From Zelonia costaricensis (Eukaryota; Euglenozoa; Kinetoplastea; Trypanosomatida; Trypanosomatidae): 17,500 nucleotides of DNA. Of this stretch, positions 1-9,793 are shown piece after piece. The stretch is taken from assembly GCA_030849075.1 (NCBI GenBank), contig JASAOO010003253.1:1-17500 (forward strand). Direction: 5' to 3'. Position 1 is the stretch's first letter, and each line of letters begins with the position of its first letter. The notes beneath the pieces were generated by a model that did not search any database, was not told where the DNA came from, and saw only the letters and a program-made list of their open reading frames with translations. The position numbers were made by a program, and so were the translations under genes.

Positions 1-115
1 GGGTGGGGAGGCAATAACATAGTGGGGAGGGGGTAGAGAGCAAGGGGTTAGAAACAGCAACCACCACAAACAGAATGGGGGTATCAAGTCGTAGCAGTAT
101 GCACTCCATCACGTG

Positions 116-140
116 CACACACACACACACACACACACAC
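116..140. repeat. (CA)n microsatellite
   Basis: About 12 uninterrupted CA units on the + strand, so UG repeats in a minus-strand transcript. A second, shorter tract of about 8 units lies at 319-334. Confidence 0.95.
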
Positions 141-617
141 CAAAAGAAAAGAACAACGACAAATCAGCGACATGCAGCGCTACTAGCGCAGCACCCTTTT
201 TTTTTTTCTTCCCTTTTCGTTGTTCCGCTTCTTCGCTTTTTGGATGCACGACACCTGCTGTGGTTCCGTCCTCTTCCCCGGGCAGCTGCGCACACCCTTG
301 CAGACAGCCACCTGCACGCACACACACACACACATAAAGACACATACGGAGCGTTTGGAGTCACGAGGAGTGTCGCACTTCTGCGAGCGCGTCCGCCGAA
401 CACCGTCTTCAGGGCGATGCCGGGAAGGGTAAGGGGAAGGTGAAGGGGGGGGGGAGGAGATGAGAGATCCTTCCTTTCTTTCCGCTTGACAGGGAAACAG
501 CGAAGTGATAAAAGAGGTGTCAGACGGTCCGTCACGGTCTTAGAGAGAGAGAGACTAGACAGACGAGAAGCAAACAGACAGACAAACAACAACAGAGCTC
601 CGGGCGTTCACACGCGT

Positions 618-689
618 TCAAGACCTCCAGTCAACGGCGCACGCCGCGATGTACACATTGCTGTTGATGAAGGAGTTGCGGACGCGCAT
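618..689 (-). CDS. Possible 23-residue small ORF or relic of a coding end
   Basis: Reading from the ATG at 689-687 to the TGA at 620-618 gives 23 residues beginning MRVRNSF and ending AVDWRS. It is set apart from its low-complexity surroundings by codon use: 20 of 23 third positions are G or C, and the residue mix (Asn, Ile, Phe, Val, Tyr, Trp) is protein-like. The frame is open upstream through LPDAQPHTF back to an in-frame TAG overlapping a polypyrimidine-AG acceptor-like site (pyrimidine run 764-780, AG at 753-754, minus strand), which would give a short leader. It could be a small translated ORF, the degraded 3' end of a lost gene, or chance. I do not recognise the product and infer no function. 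Confidence 0.3.
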   Translation of the reverse strand: MRVRNSFINSNVYIAACAVDWRS

Positions 690-923
690 GAAGGTGTGAG
701 GTTGAGCGTCGGGGAGGAGGTGGGTGGGGGAAGCACAGACACACGCGGACCACTAGACCAGGTAAGGAAAAGAGAAAGAGCACATCTGCACGCATGCACG
801 CACGGCGAATGGTGAAGACAAGACACGCACACACGGGGCAAGCACGCAGAGAAAAGCATAACGAAGAGAATAACAGCTTCGCGCCCACGCATCGCATCGC
901 CGTCGCCCACGCGTAGGCTGGGG

Positions 924-950
924 GGAGGAGGAGGAGGAGGAGGAGGAGGA
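924..950. repeat. (GGA)n / (TCC)n trinucleotide tract
   Basis: About nine GGA/GAG units on the + strand. On the minus strand this is a polypyrimidine TCC tract, which could act in RNA processing, but no AG acceptor can be assigned to it with confidence. Confidence 0.85.
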
Positions 951-1489
951 AGGGGAGGGAAGTGCGAGAAGCAGCACGAAAAAAAAAAAAGAGGAACCGC
1001 GACAGGAGCAGTGGGAGGTGGCGTTGTGGGACACTGAGGAAGGGGCAGGAGGAGAACAACAACAACAAGAAGGACGAAACGAAGTGAGAATGGGGGTGGG
1101 AGGGGGAGGGCGAGGGTACACAGGGGAAAGAGGAGGTCACGAACGCGGAGGTCTCTCCTATCAGGAACACATACACAAGAATGAAGAAGAGGTGGACAGG
1201 GTAAAGGCCTGAAGCAATAAGCCAGAGAGAGAGTCAAAGCACACACACACACAAAAGAAAACGGATGACGTCACACAGCCAAAAGAAAGTGGGAGCTGCG
1301 AGGAGTGAGGTGGCGCGTCGTAGGAGCATCAACTAGGCAACCACAAGTCACCCACATCCACGAGTCAGCATACAAGGAGGATGGGTTCACATGAAACCAA
1401 AACAGGTGGGGGAGAGAAGGAAGGGTGGGGGAGGCACGAAGAAGGACAACGGGAGGAATAGAAAGGGATATCAAGAGTCGGTGGCGGTG

Positions 1490-1529
1490 CACACACACAC
1501 ACACACATACACACACACACACACACACA
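1490..1529. repeat. (CA)n microsatellite, once interrupted
   Basis: About 20 CA units on the + strand with a single C-to-T interruption near 1508, in the 3' flank of gene A. Confidence 0.95.
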
Positions 1530-1804
1530 GACACAAAAGGAACGGCAGAGGAGTCCACAGACAGGCACAGCGATCGCAAAGCAAAAAGAAAAAAAAGACC
1601 AACATACTCACAAACACGCAAACAACATAAGACGCGAGAGACGACGCCATACAGCCGATCGCCGAGCACGGCACATCCGGAAGCAAACAAAGGAGCGAGC
1701 ACACTCGATTCCGGCAGAAGAAAACGAAAAAAAAACGCGAAGACCGCTGCAACCTACGCTGCATCCTCGAAGCCGCGCCCCTCACCCCGCACACCCTCCG
1801 CGTG

Positions 1805-4800
1805 CTAGTTGAGCATGAAGTCGTGCGGGGCAATCCGCGCATCCGAGGCGTCAAGTCCGCGCTCGTCCGGCGACAACCCCGGCGACGGCACCCAGCGGAT
1901 CTCGAGCGTCACGAACATGAACCACCGCGTGCCGAAGGGGGACAGGTGACTGCTCGTCTCCTCCGTACGCGGGCTGGGCCACGGCCGCGGCTGCAGCGAG
2001 GGCACGGTGGACTCAGCAGAGACCTCGTCCGAGCCGGCGCTGCCCGTCGCGCGAGAAGTGGAGGGCGCGCTGCGCGCCGGCCGGCTGCCCACGGAGCGCT
2101 TGTCCTGGCGCGGCTCTGCGGCCCAGCCGTGCTGACGCAGGTCGCGCTCGTTCACGAACGCCGCCGCCCGCTGCGACTGCCGCAGCCACTCGTTGGCCGC
2201 CACCGAATTGATCGACGCGCAGTCACCCCGCGTCACGGAGGCGGAGGTGGTACTACCGCTGCGGTCTGCCATCTGCACACGGTGCAGCTGCAAAGAGGCG
2301 GAAGGGGACGAGGAGCGCCGCTCTGCCGCAGCCCCGGACGCCGCGGGGGTCGATGCCGCCATCGGGATCGCGTGGAAGACGGGCATGGCGGCAGGCCCAT
2401 TCGTGGCGACCGCAGCACCCCTACCACCGTTGCTGAGCGCCGTGCCACCCGTGAGGCGCGGCGGGGCAGGTGGCGGGCACGGGACCGCATGCACGGCCTG
2501 GTAGCTGGCCACGCTGGCACAGTGGTTCGGGCTTGTGTAGCCCCCGCAGCCGGCGGGGTTGGTCGCGACGCCCAGTCCCGCCCCGCACGGTGTGCCCCGC
2601 GTCTGCTGCCACACCCACGCACTCTCCGCAGCCCCCGCCGCGTGGACGCGGCTTGGGGCCACCGGGGAACGTTCTCCTCCGTACGCGTGACGCCCGCTCC
2701 GGACGAGGTGCGGATCGAGGGAGGGCACCACGACGGCGCCGGGCCGACGCTGACTGTACGGCCGCGGGTGGGGCGTCGCCGGCGCGTCTTGCTCGTCCGC
2801 ACGCTGCTGGGGCCGCGCGGGCGACGCCTCGGGGGTTGGCGCGCCGCGCCTCCTCAGGAGCCGGAGAGAAGAGAGGGCCACGGAGCCGACTTCGCGGACG
2901 GGCGAGGGGGGCTCGTGGTCGGCGTGCTGCAGCTGCGGCGGCTCCTGGTACGGGTGCTGCAGCGGGAGGTGCGGGGGCGAAGGCTGCTGCGTTCGCTCTG
3001 GCGACACGCGCGTCCCCGCCGGCGGCTCAGCAGCAGCAGCAGCAGCAGCCTGGCCACTGCGTTCGCCCTGTGCGGCCATCGCCGTCGTGGTAGCGGCGGC
3101 CGGGTGCGCCTTGGGGGGGACTATCTCGCGACTCATGGTGAAGTTCGAGCCGCCCTCCCAGAGGCTGCTGTCGGACAGGCTGCTGCCCGCCGAGGACCCA
3201 CCGCTGCTTGCGTCGTCAGCGCCGTGCACGCCAGGCTTAGGACACCTGTCCTTCTCGACTTCGTTATCGCCGCTGCTGCTGCTGCGGCTGGTGTGTCGAC
3301 TGCTGCTCGCGTTGTCGATCACGTCGCTGTCGTCGTCGCCGTCGTCGCCGTCGGTGGCGCCGCCGCGCTGCGACCACGTGCACCACCCCGTTCGGCCCCC
3401 GCTTGGCCCTGTCGAGAACGCGCCGCTGCCCGCGTGGAGCGAAACGGCGAGGCTCGTGTCCGCCCCATCACCGCTGCCGCGCGCCTCCTCCTTCCCGGTC
3501 GGCAGCGGCATCAGGCTGCGGAAGCGGCTGCCGTAGCTGAAGCGCGAGACCGAGTAGGCGCTACCCACGTTGACAGCGGAGGCGCGCGTCCGACCCTGCA
3601 ACGGGGACATCGACGCTGGCGAGTTTCCTTCGGCGTTGCCAGGCTCGTCCACGCGGCCACCGCGATGGGCTACCCCTGCGGCGCCCAGGAGCGTGCCATG
3701 ACCTTCGTCGTGCTCGTCTTCGTCATCAGCGCGCGGCCGTCGCTTCGGCGGAGTGGCCGCCGCTGATGTGGCGCCACTGTCGTCGCCGTCGAGAACGACG
3801 CTCTGCTCGCCATCGGCCTCGTCCTCGCTGCTGAAGAAGAAGTGCACGTCGTACTCACCGGTGTGCTCCAGCAGGCTGCTCCGGCGCAGCGCCGTGCTCC
3901 CCGCCGCTGTCGCCGCTCCGCTCCCCGCATCGGTGTGCGCCGCGGACGGGTCGGTGGGGCGCTGCGTGAAAGCGCTGCTGTAGTGCGCCTTCAGGCCGCT
4001 GCCGTGCCGCCCCGTCCGTAGGGCCGCCCCAGCGAGCGGCGCGGTCGCCGGCAGCGCCTCCGGTCGTGCGAGTCCACTGCCGCCGAAGCCGGCAAAGAGG
4101 GAGGAGTACGGCATCGGCGCCGCCCGCTGCGCCGCCGTCGGCATGGCTGCCATGCCGGAGGTCTTGGCCGATACGTCCGCCAAACCGAGTGGCGCGGCCG
4201 CCGCTGTGGCGTCAGAGGGATTGGTGGGGCTGTCGAAGAGAGAGAGGTACGCGAAGTCGTCCTCCTCCATCGTGCCCGTCTCAGCCGCGCGTGGTGGCAC
4301 CTGACACCCATGTGTGTGTTGCGCACGAACCTCCTCAGCCCCGGTGCGCGTGCGGGACGTCGCCGCTGACCCCCCACTACCGCCGCTAGAGTCATCAAGG
4401 CGCGGCGAGGAGAGGCGCCGACCTACCGCTGGGGTGCTCGACGCATGTGGGGAGGCGGCTGCAGCGTGCGCCGACGGCCGGCCGCGCCGGCCGCCGTGGC
4501 CGCGACTCTGCCGCCCCGTCGCGTTCACTGGTGCACTGCTTGCAGCACCGACTTTGGGGAAGGTCAGAAAGTCAGGGCGCGCCGTGGTGGTAGTGTCAGT
4601 GCCGGTGTGCGGCTTGCGTCCGCTCGGGCGTCGTAAGTCGAACTCGTTTAGCTCGAGCAGGCCGCCTGCGCGGTGCCCCGCGCCGGCTCGACCTTTGGCG
4701 CCGATGCAGGCGTTCGTACTCATCGCCTCCATCACGGCGCCAAAGCTGCTGTAGTCGCGCTGACTGTACATCTCCGAGGACAAGAGGGGCTGCTCTTGGT

Positions 4801-6619
4801 GTTGCGGTGGCGGCTGTCGGGGGTGCGCCAGGCGCTCCGGCGGAATGGGGGGCCCGCGGCTGATGTGTGCGGCCGAAGTGGCGGCACTGCCGACGGCCGT
4901 CTCGCGCCGCGCACCGCCGCCACCGCCGCCTACTTCCATCATGGAGAGCTCGTCGGGATCCATGTAGTCCCAAACCGCGCCGTCGTCGCTGCTGTCCCCG
5001 CCTGGTCTGCGCGGTGCACTGGTGGCTGGGCCTCTTCCACGCCATGAGCCCCCGGGCAGGCGACGCGCCGGCGCGGCCAGGCTCGCCGCACTCGGACGGC
5101 TGCTGTGGTGAGGGGGCGTGTGGGGCGCCGCGGGGGCCTCGGCTGCTGCTGCGGTGGGGGAGGCCGCCGTGCCGTGCGCAGCGGGACGAGATGCGGCAGG
5201 GGTGGTGCGAGGCGGCGCGGGGCGACCCCCACGACTGAGCGCGAGCAGCGGCAACGGCGGCCCGGCAGCGACCCGCCGCGGCATCGACGCGTCCAGCGGC
5301 GCACGTGCGCGGCGGCTGTGGAAGGTGGAGAAGGAGAGCAGCGAGTCGGTGCGCCGTGCTTCTGGTGCAGGGGCGGTGGCGGCGACGAGGTTCAGGTGAT
5401 GGCGGCCTCGCCCGGACCCGGCCACGCTCATGACGGCGCCATCGATGCCGCACAGCACGTGCAGCTCCGCGAACTCTGCAGTGCCGCCGGGGTGCTGCTG
5501 CTGCTGCTGCTGGGGCACACTGTGCCGGCGCTTCAAGTTTACGGAGTCAGTCCCCAGGGCGGCGACGCTGTCGTTTGCGTTCCCCTCCCGTGGGGAGGCG
5601 GTGCAGGACGCGGGCGAGCTCAGGCGGCGCCGGGACGGGTCGCGCCAGGCCATGGGCACCACCGCCGCAGAGGGGGCTTGTGGCGCGCCGTTGCCGTCGC
5701 GGCGCGGTGGCGGAATGCTGTCCCCCGCCTCGTCCGTCAGCGCGTTGCGGTTGATGTTGCTGCTGCTGCTGGCGTTCGCGGAGGCGGCGGTGGTGGACCT
5801 CGCGCCGTTGCCGAGAGCGCCGCCGGGCACACGGCGAGGTTCGACGTCGATCGCCTTGAACATCAGTGTGCCCCCTTCGTGGCCCTCTGGCACCGGCGGA
5901 GCAGCGGGAAGGCTGCGGCGGGCACTGCGACGGCTCCCGTGGATCGGCGGGTGGGAGTCGCGGCGCGAACTGGCGTTGGTGCTACTCCTTCGCCGGCTGT
6001 CGCTCCCGCTCGTCGGTGCCGACGATGAGCTCGGCGCCTTGGCCCGCGGTTGGGGGCGGTGGCTGTGGACGAGCTGCGTCGGGGCGAAGGCGGTGATGGC
6101 GTACCCGCCGTTGAGGCCGTACACATCCGCGATCTCGTCGTACGGCATCGGCTCTGACAGCGCGCCGGTGAGGGACACCCCGTTCGTGGACTCGAGTGAG
6201 AGCCGCTTCCACGACTGCGGAGGCGCGTCAGGAGTGGGGCAGTGCGACAAGCGGCGCTGCTGCAGTCGCGGGCCGGCAGAGGACGGGGTGTGGCGGGCGG
6301 AGGGGCGCCGCGGCGATGGGGCCGGGGGTGGTGGTGGCAAGGATGTCGTTCCGTGCATGTGCTGCGACGTCACGTACGCGGGCCGTGGCGTGAGGCCGTC
6401 GCCGGCGGCGCTGTCGAAGCTCATGGTGTCCTCGTCGAACATCGAGTTCAAATACACGAACTCATCGAAGGTGGGCATGCCGTTGCTGCGGTGGTGGCCG
6501 CCACTGCCCCTGCGTGGCGACAGCGCCGCCGCGGCAACTGCCGGCACCCGCGACGAGGCGTTGGCGCGTGACAGCGACGGCGGCACCGCCGCACTCGCCT
6601 TGGAGGTGGAGACCGGCAT
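1805..6619 (-). CDS. Gene A: giant low-complexity hypothetical protein, 1604 residues
   Basis: An intact intronless frame from the ATG at 6619-6617 to the TAG at 1807-1805. The start is supported because the first in-frame stop upstream lies only 39 bases away (6656-6658) and no earlier ATG occurs downstream of the predicted splice acceptor at about 6731. I recognise no catalytic domain, signal peptide or membrane segment. The protein is Ser/Ala/Pro/Gly/Arg-rich and probably mostly disordered: polyproline at 95-99, Gln at 370-375, Gly at 564-569, Ala at 1191-1197, an acidic stretch near 931-947, and Asp-rich 1090-1099. Short, better-ordered motifs stand out: FDEFVYLNSMFDED (51-64), the region 545-563, DDFAYLSLFDSPTN (787-800), YDVHFFFSSEDE (923-934) and a Trp-rich C-terminal region 1565-1577. 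About eleven R-R-x-S or related sites suggest phosphorylation by AGC-family kinases. A scaffold role is inference only. Confidence 0.9.
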   Translation of the reverse strand: MPVSTSKASAAVPPSLSRANASSRVPAVAAAALSPRRGSGGHHRSNGMPTFDEFVYLNSMFDEDTMSFDSAAGDGLTPRPAYVTSQHMHGTTSLPPPPPAPSPRRPSARHTPSSAGPRLQQRRLSHCPTPDAPPQSWKRLSLESTNGVSLTGALSEPMPYDEIADVYGLNGGYAITAFAPTQLVHSHRPQPRAKAPSSSSAPTSGSDSRRRSSTNASSRRDSHPPIHGSRRSARRSLPAAPPVPEGHEGGTLMFKAIDVEPRRVPGGALGNGARSTTAASANASSSSNINRNALTDEAGDSIPPPRRDGNGAPQAPSAAVVPMAWRDPSRRRLSSPASCTASPREGNANDSVAALGTDSVNLKRRHSVPQQQQQQHPGGTAEFAELHVLCGIDGAVMSVAGSGRGRHHLNLVAATAPAPEARRTDSLLSFSTFHSRRARAPLDASMPRRVAAGPPLPLLALSRGGRPAPPRTTPAASRPAAHGTAASPTAAAAEAPAAPHTPPHHSSRPSAASLAAPARRLPGGSWRGRGPATSAPRRPGGDSSDDGAVWDYMDPDELSMMEVGGGGGGARRETAVGSAATSAAHISRGPPIPPERLAHPRQPPPQHQEQPLLSSEMYSQRDYSSFGAVMEAMSTNACIGAKGRAGAGHRAGGLLELNEFDLRRPSGRKPHTGTDTTTTARPDFLTFPKVGAASSAPVNATGRQSRGHGGRRGRPSAHAAAASPHASSTPAVGRRLSSPRLDDSSGGSGGSAATSRTRTGAEEVRAQHTHGCQVPPRAAETGTMEEDDFAYLSLFDSPTNPSDATAAAAPLGLADVSAKTSGMAAMPTAAQRAAPMPYSSLFAGFGGSGLARPEALPATAPLAGAALRTGRHGSGLKAHYSSAFTQRPTDPSAAHTDAGSGAATAAGSTALRRSSLLEHTGEYDVHFFFSSEDEADGEQSVVLDGDDSGATSAAATPPKRRPRADDEDEHDEGHGTLLGAAGVAHRGGRVDEPGNAEGNSPASMSPLQGRTRASAVNVGSAYSVSRFSYGSRFRSLMPLPTGKEEARGSGDGADTSLAVSLHAGSGAFSTGPSGGRTGWCTWSQRGGATDGDDGDDDSDVIDNASSSRHTSRSSSSGDNEVEKDRCPKPGVHGADDASSGGSSAGSSLSDSSLWEGGSNFTMSREIVPPKAHPAAATTTAMAAQGERSGQAAAAAAAEPPAGTRVSPERTQQPSPPHLPLQHPYQEPPQLQHADHEPPSPVREVGSVALSSLRLLRRRGAPTPEASPARPQQRADEQDAPATPHPRPYSQRRPGAVVVPSLDPHLVRSGRHAYGGERSPVAPSRVHAAGAAESAWVWQQTRGTPCGAGLGVATNPAGCGGYTSPNHCASVASYQAVHAVPCPPPAPPRLTGGTALSNGGRGAAVATNGPAAMPVFHAIPMAASTPAASGAAAERRSSSPSASLQLHRVQMADRSGSTTSASVTRGDCASINSVAANEWLRQSQRAAAFVNERDLRQHGWAAEPRQDKRSVGSRPARSAPSTSRATGSAGSDEVSAESTVPSLQPRPWPSPRTEETSSHLSPFGTRWFMFVTLEIRWVPSPGLSPDERGLDASDARIAPHDFMLN

Positions 6620-6730
6620 TCGAGCCTCTGCCGCCGTCTCGCGAGCAGTCGGAAGTCACCCCCCTCACACACACACACACACAATAACAACAACAACAAA
6701 AAATACGCGAGAGGCTGAACGCTGAGAGCG
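6620..6730 (-). other. Predicted 5' leader of gene A
   Basis: This would be the 5' UTR of gene A if splicing occurs at about 6731. It has no upstream ATG on the minus strand, which supports the annotated start. It contains a TTG-rich and (GT)n section (complement of about 6666-6702), then a G-run close to the start codon. Confidence 0.5.
6666..6683. repeat. (CA)n microsatellite in the gene A leader
   Basis: Nine CA units on the + strand; on the minus strand they give a GU tract within the predicted 5' leader, followed in + coordinates by an AAC repeat at about 6684-6700. Confidence 0.9.
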
Positions 6731-6770
6731 CTGCAGCACCGACAGAGAGAAAAAAGAAGAAAAACGGAAA
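6731..6770 (-). promoter_or_regulatory. Predicted trans-splicing acceptor of gene A (polypyrimidine tract and AG)
   Basis: On the minus strand 6770-6741 is a long T/C tract interrupted by only two G residues. The first AG after it is at 6732-6731, in GCTGCAG. A pyrimidine tract followed by the first AG is the known signal for spliced-leader addition in trypanosomatids. Other tracts at about 7048-7068 and 7215-7232 could serve as alternative sites. Confidence 0.5.
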
Positions 6771-6940
6771 CACACGTGGGCGTGCACACGTACGCCGAGG
6801 AGGCGCGGAGAGGAGCCGACAGGTGTGTAGGGGAAAGGGGGAGGGGAAAGAGGTGCCACCTGTGCGCTGCGAGTGAGCTGGAGGGTGCAATACAGGGTGG
6901 CGCACGGGTGAGCGGGAGAGAGGGAGGTCAAGCCACGGCT

Positions 6941-6958
6941 GTGTGTGTGTGTGTGTGT
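6941..6958. repeat. (GT)n microsatellite
   Basis: Nine GT units on the + strand, opposite in polarity to most dinucleotide tracts in this window, which are CA on the + strand. Confidence 0.9.
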
Positions 6959-7261
6959 CTTCTTGGGCGAGTTCCTGCCACGCAGTCCTGGACGGCACAG
7001 CGGCGTACAGCCGAGCGCTGGTAGAGGCACGATCGGCGCGAAGGCAAACAAGAAGAAAAAAAAGAGGAAAGCCGTGGGAGGGAGAGTCACAAAGGATGAA
7101 GGGGTGACAGGAGCGAACTGACCTCGAACGCCTCGAGGCGGCGTCCGGCTTGGAGACTAAGGGAGGGGAGGGGGTGCAACACCAAGCGAAGGAGTTGAGG
7201 AGCTTGGCGCCCACCACAACAGAAGAAAAAAAAACACAACGCAAGAAGAAGCAAAGGAGTG

Positions 7262-7281
7262 ACACACACACACACACACAC
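7262..7281. repeat. (AC)n microsatellite
   Basis: Ten AC units on the + strand. Shorter similar tracts lie near 7689-7700, 7989-8003, 9662-9674 and 9927-9941. Confidence 0.9.
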
Positions 7282-8975
7282 TCCGACAGACACGTGCGAG
7301 GTCTTGACAAGGGTGTGTGGGAGGGCAGAGTTGGTTCACGGACCTGCCGAGGCGGGTGCGGGGGGCACACAGGGACGAGAGAGGAGAGGGGGAAAGGAGT
7401 TTGAGAATGAGGGCACGGTGAAGGGAGTCGACAGAAGCACACAGAAGGAGAAGAAGGAGGACAAAGGTGAATCAAGTATCGACAAAGCGCTCGCTTGCTC
7501 GAGCTGGTGCCCCCTGATCTATCGGCAGCTCACGGAGAGGAGGTGAGGGAGGGAGAAAAAAAGAAGGTAAAGTCGCAACGCTGCGGCTAAACGGAGCGGC
7601 AAACACGAACACAGAAAACGCGAAAGGGGTGTAAAGAGGGAAATGGGAAATCGAATGCGCCAGCCTTTTTTCTTTGTGAGGAAACACCACACACACACAC
7701 GACGAGAAGGACAACAGCCACAAAACACAAAGCAGCAAGAGAACACAAAGCCGATGAAAGCGTGACAGCCAGCCCAGCTCTGCACAGCGAAGAGGGAGGG
7801 GGGGGGAACACAACAAGAGAAAAAGGACAACAACACAGAAGATATTGCGTAGGAGGATCTGCGTGAGCGTGCGTGTAAGTACGAAGAGCAGCGTTCGTCC
7901 TTTCCGCCGACTGCGCGAATGAGCCACTGTGTCCTGCTTTCCTGCGCACAAGCAGCCAGCTTTGTATACACACGCACCTCACCGTCATGCACACACACAC
8001 ACACGCCTGCAGACGCGACGAACACACAGTCCGTTGTGGAAGTATGGGTAACAATAAACACGAAAACAAAAGGAAGAGAAAAAAGCGAGCACACAGACAA
8101 ACACACTGTCCCACAGCTGAGAATCGCAAAGCTAGGAGGAAAATCAAAAGAGAGATAACGGCAAGGGAGTCGATACGCGAGAGAGAGAGGAACAACAAGT
8201 TAAGCCAAACAAAACGAAAAGCCGAATTCAGCGAGAGGCCACAAAACACTACTGAAGGTGACGGCGCGCACGAGAGCGAACCGTAGCGCGAGAAACACAA
8301 GAGATATGTGGGTAAAATCGAAAACTACACATCAATAAACGCGATCGATGATGGCACGTGCGTGGATGGAGACGCTGAGGCGAGAGAACACGGAAAACAG
8401 AAACAAAAGACAAACAGGACGACGAGCAATACGATTTCGCACAAAGCTAACACACACGAGCGGGTGAAGGGGGGGGGGGGCGGGGCCGAGGAGAACAAAC
8501 AGCGAGCGAGCACGAGAGTGTGAGGAGGGAGGGAAGGTGGCGCAGGGCAGCTGGGCGGCGGCGCTACAACACGGCCTGTGTAGACGAGGAGAGAAGCGAG
8601 CGACGACGTGCGACACAAAGGAACCGCTTCACGCGCACAAGCACAGGCCACGGTGCTGCCACACAAGAATAGCACAACAAGGCTTCCACGTTTGGACGTG
8701 AAACCGGGCGCGAGGACGTCAAGAGATGCCGTTGCCCGAGCTCAGACACATGCGATGCAGACAAGAAAAAAAAGTGTCAGAGACGGTAGCGCAAGAGTCA
8801 CCGAGAGTTGGAGAGAGGTACAAGGAGGGAGAAGGGGGATGCCGGACGGGCCGCGGGGGGAGGGAGGGGGGGGGCGTGGTGCGCAGCCGGCACACACAAG
8901 CACGACAAGGCAAAGTTGCGGAAAGCGCGATTCGGGTCGAGGTGGTGCGTTCGACGTTTTGAGTGTGTGTGTGCG

Positions 8976-8997
8976 TGGGCGTGGGCGTGGGCGTGGG
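8976..8997 (+). repeat. (GTGGGC)n hexamer repeat, G-quadruplex motif
   Basis: Four GGG runs at 8977-8979, 8983-8985, 8989-8991 and 8995-8997, separated by CGT loops. This meets the standard sequence criterion for an intramolecular G-quadruplex on the + strand, which is the template strand for the minus-strand genes. Confidence 0.8.
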
Positions 8998-9202
8998 TGC
9001 AGCCTGCACGTTGTGGGTCCACAGCGCCTCACCGTGACCAACGAAAACAACAACAACAAAACCCGGCGACCAGCAGCAGGAGAGAAGCCTGCACCTAGAG
9101 AAGCAAGTTGAGAAAGGATAACTAAAAAAAAAAACAAGCCAAGGGCCAGAGAAGATACCAGCGGAGGGAAAGGTAGGAAGTAAAGGTAAGAGAACCGACG
9201 TG

Positions 9203-9203
9203 C

Positions 9204-9226
<23 letters not shown>
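9203..9226. repeat. (CTG)8 trinucleotide tract in noncoding spacer
   Basis: Eight perfect CTG units on the + strand (CAG on the minus strand), running directly into a GT-rich stretch. The same triplet encodes the polyglutamine tracts of both large genes, but here no supported frame covers it. Confidence 0.95.
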
Positions 9227-9234
<8 letters not shown>

Positions 9235-9281
9235 GATGTGTGTGCGCGCACCAGCGCCGACACAATAGTAGGGGCCGCAAC

Positions 9282-9333
9282 ACACACCACACACCACACA
9301 CCACACCACACACACACACACACACACACACAC
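9282..9333. repeat. Compound minisatellite: ACACACC units then (AC)n
   Basis: Three exact 7-base ACACACC units (9282-9302), one shortened ACACC unit (9303-9307), then 13 AC units to 9333. The structure suggests the 7-mer grew out of the dinucleotide repeat. Confidence 0.9.
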
Positions 9334-9793
9334 GTACACGCACAGAAGAAAACGAAGAGAGAGACGCAGGCGGGGTGGAGGGAGGCACGTCGCGGTGGAG
9401 CAGCGGCGGCTACGGCAGCTCACGAAGGTCGTGCGGTGACTTTGAAAAGCAACGCTGCCTGGGCTTGCCTTTGCGCGCGTGCGCTGCAGTGCCCGCCAAG
9501 CCTGGCGTCTCGCGTCCCAGGTTACGTCCGACGTGAAGGCAGACGTCGAGGTAAGGGAGGATGGGGGGGGGCCGGCGGGGAGCAAAGGTGATGAGGAGAG
9601 GAGGGAGGCCGGTCGCGGGAGCTGCGGAGGACGGAGAACTACGCGGGAGGTGTGGGGGCACGACACACACACACGCAGAATGCACATAAACGATGGAAGC
9701 TGAGGTCAGGCAGTGGAGGGGTGGGGGGGGTCGGGTAGTGAAGAGAGTCACACACAATAGTGTGTATGTGTGTGTATGTGTATACACATTCCG

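Larger units (their letters stand above)
1..1804. other. 3' flank of gene A and intergenic spacer, low complexity
   Basis: This stretch follows the stop of gene A in the direction of transcription, so it should hold that gene's 3' UTR and the spacer before the next gene to the left. It consists mainly of (CA)n tracts (116-140, 319-334, 1490-1529), a GGA tract (924-950), A-runs (about 980-991 and 1728-1736) and purine-rich sequence on the + strand, which is pyrimidine-rich on the transcribed sense strand. No ORF over 60 codons here has convincing codon use; the long frames run through the repeats. Exceptions to the low complexity are 595-715, described separately, and a + strand pyrimidine tract at 194-241. 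No tRNA, rRNA or spliced-leader RNA gene was recognised by eye. Confidence 0.6.

Noticed and set aside
115..345. CA-rich blocks considered as a CRISPR-like or tandem array
   Set aside because: They are simple dinucleotide microsatellites with no spacer-repeat structure, and the sequence is eukaryotic in character.
1802..3766. Open frame of 654 codons on the + strand inside gene A
   Set aside because: It is antisense to a 1604-codon frame in the expected transcription direction. Its Arg/Ala/Gly-rich product is typical of GC-rich antisense openness.
5105..6725. Two long + strand frames (307 and 431 codons) over the 5' part of gene A
   Set aside because: They are shadows of gene A. The second runs into the CA-repeat leader, and neither has a credible protein composition.
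7129..7140. Perfect 12-base palindrome CGCCTCGAGGCG
   Set aside because: Too short and isolated to support a regulatory or terminator role.
6462..7475. 337-codon minus-strand frame overlapping the start of gene A
   Set aside because: It overlaps gene A in another frame and spans its splice signal, with Cys-Val repeat runs. Treated as chance openness of pyrimidine-rich sequence.
8719..9687. 322-codon minus-strand frame in the spacer
   Set aside because: Mostly repeat-derived sequence. Only about 50 codons near 9400-9570 look normal, which is too little to support a gene.
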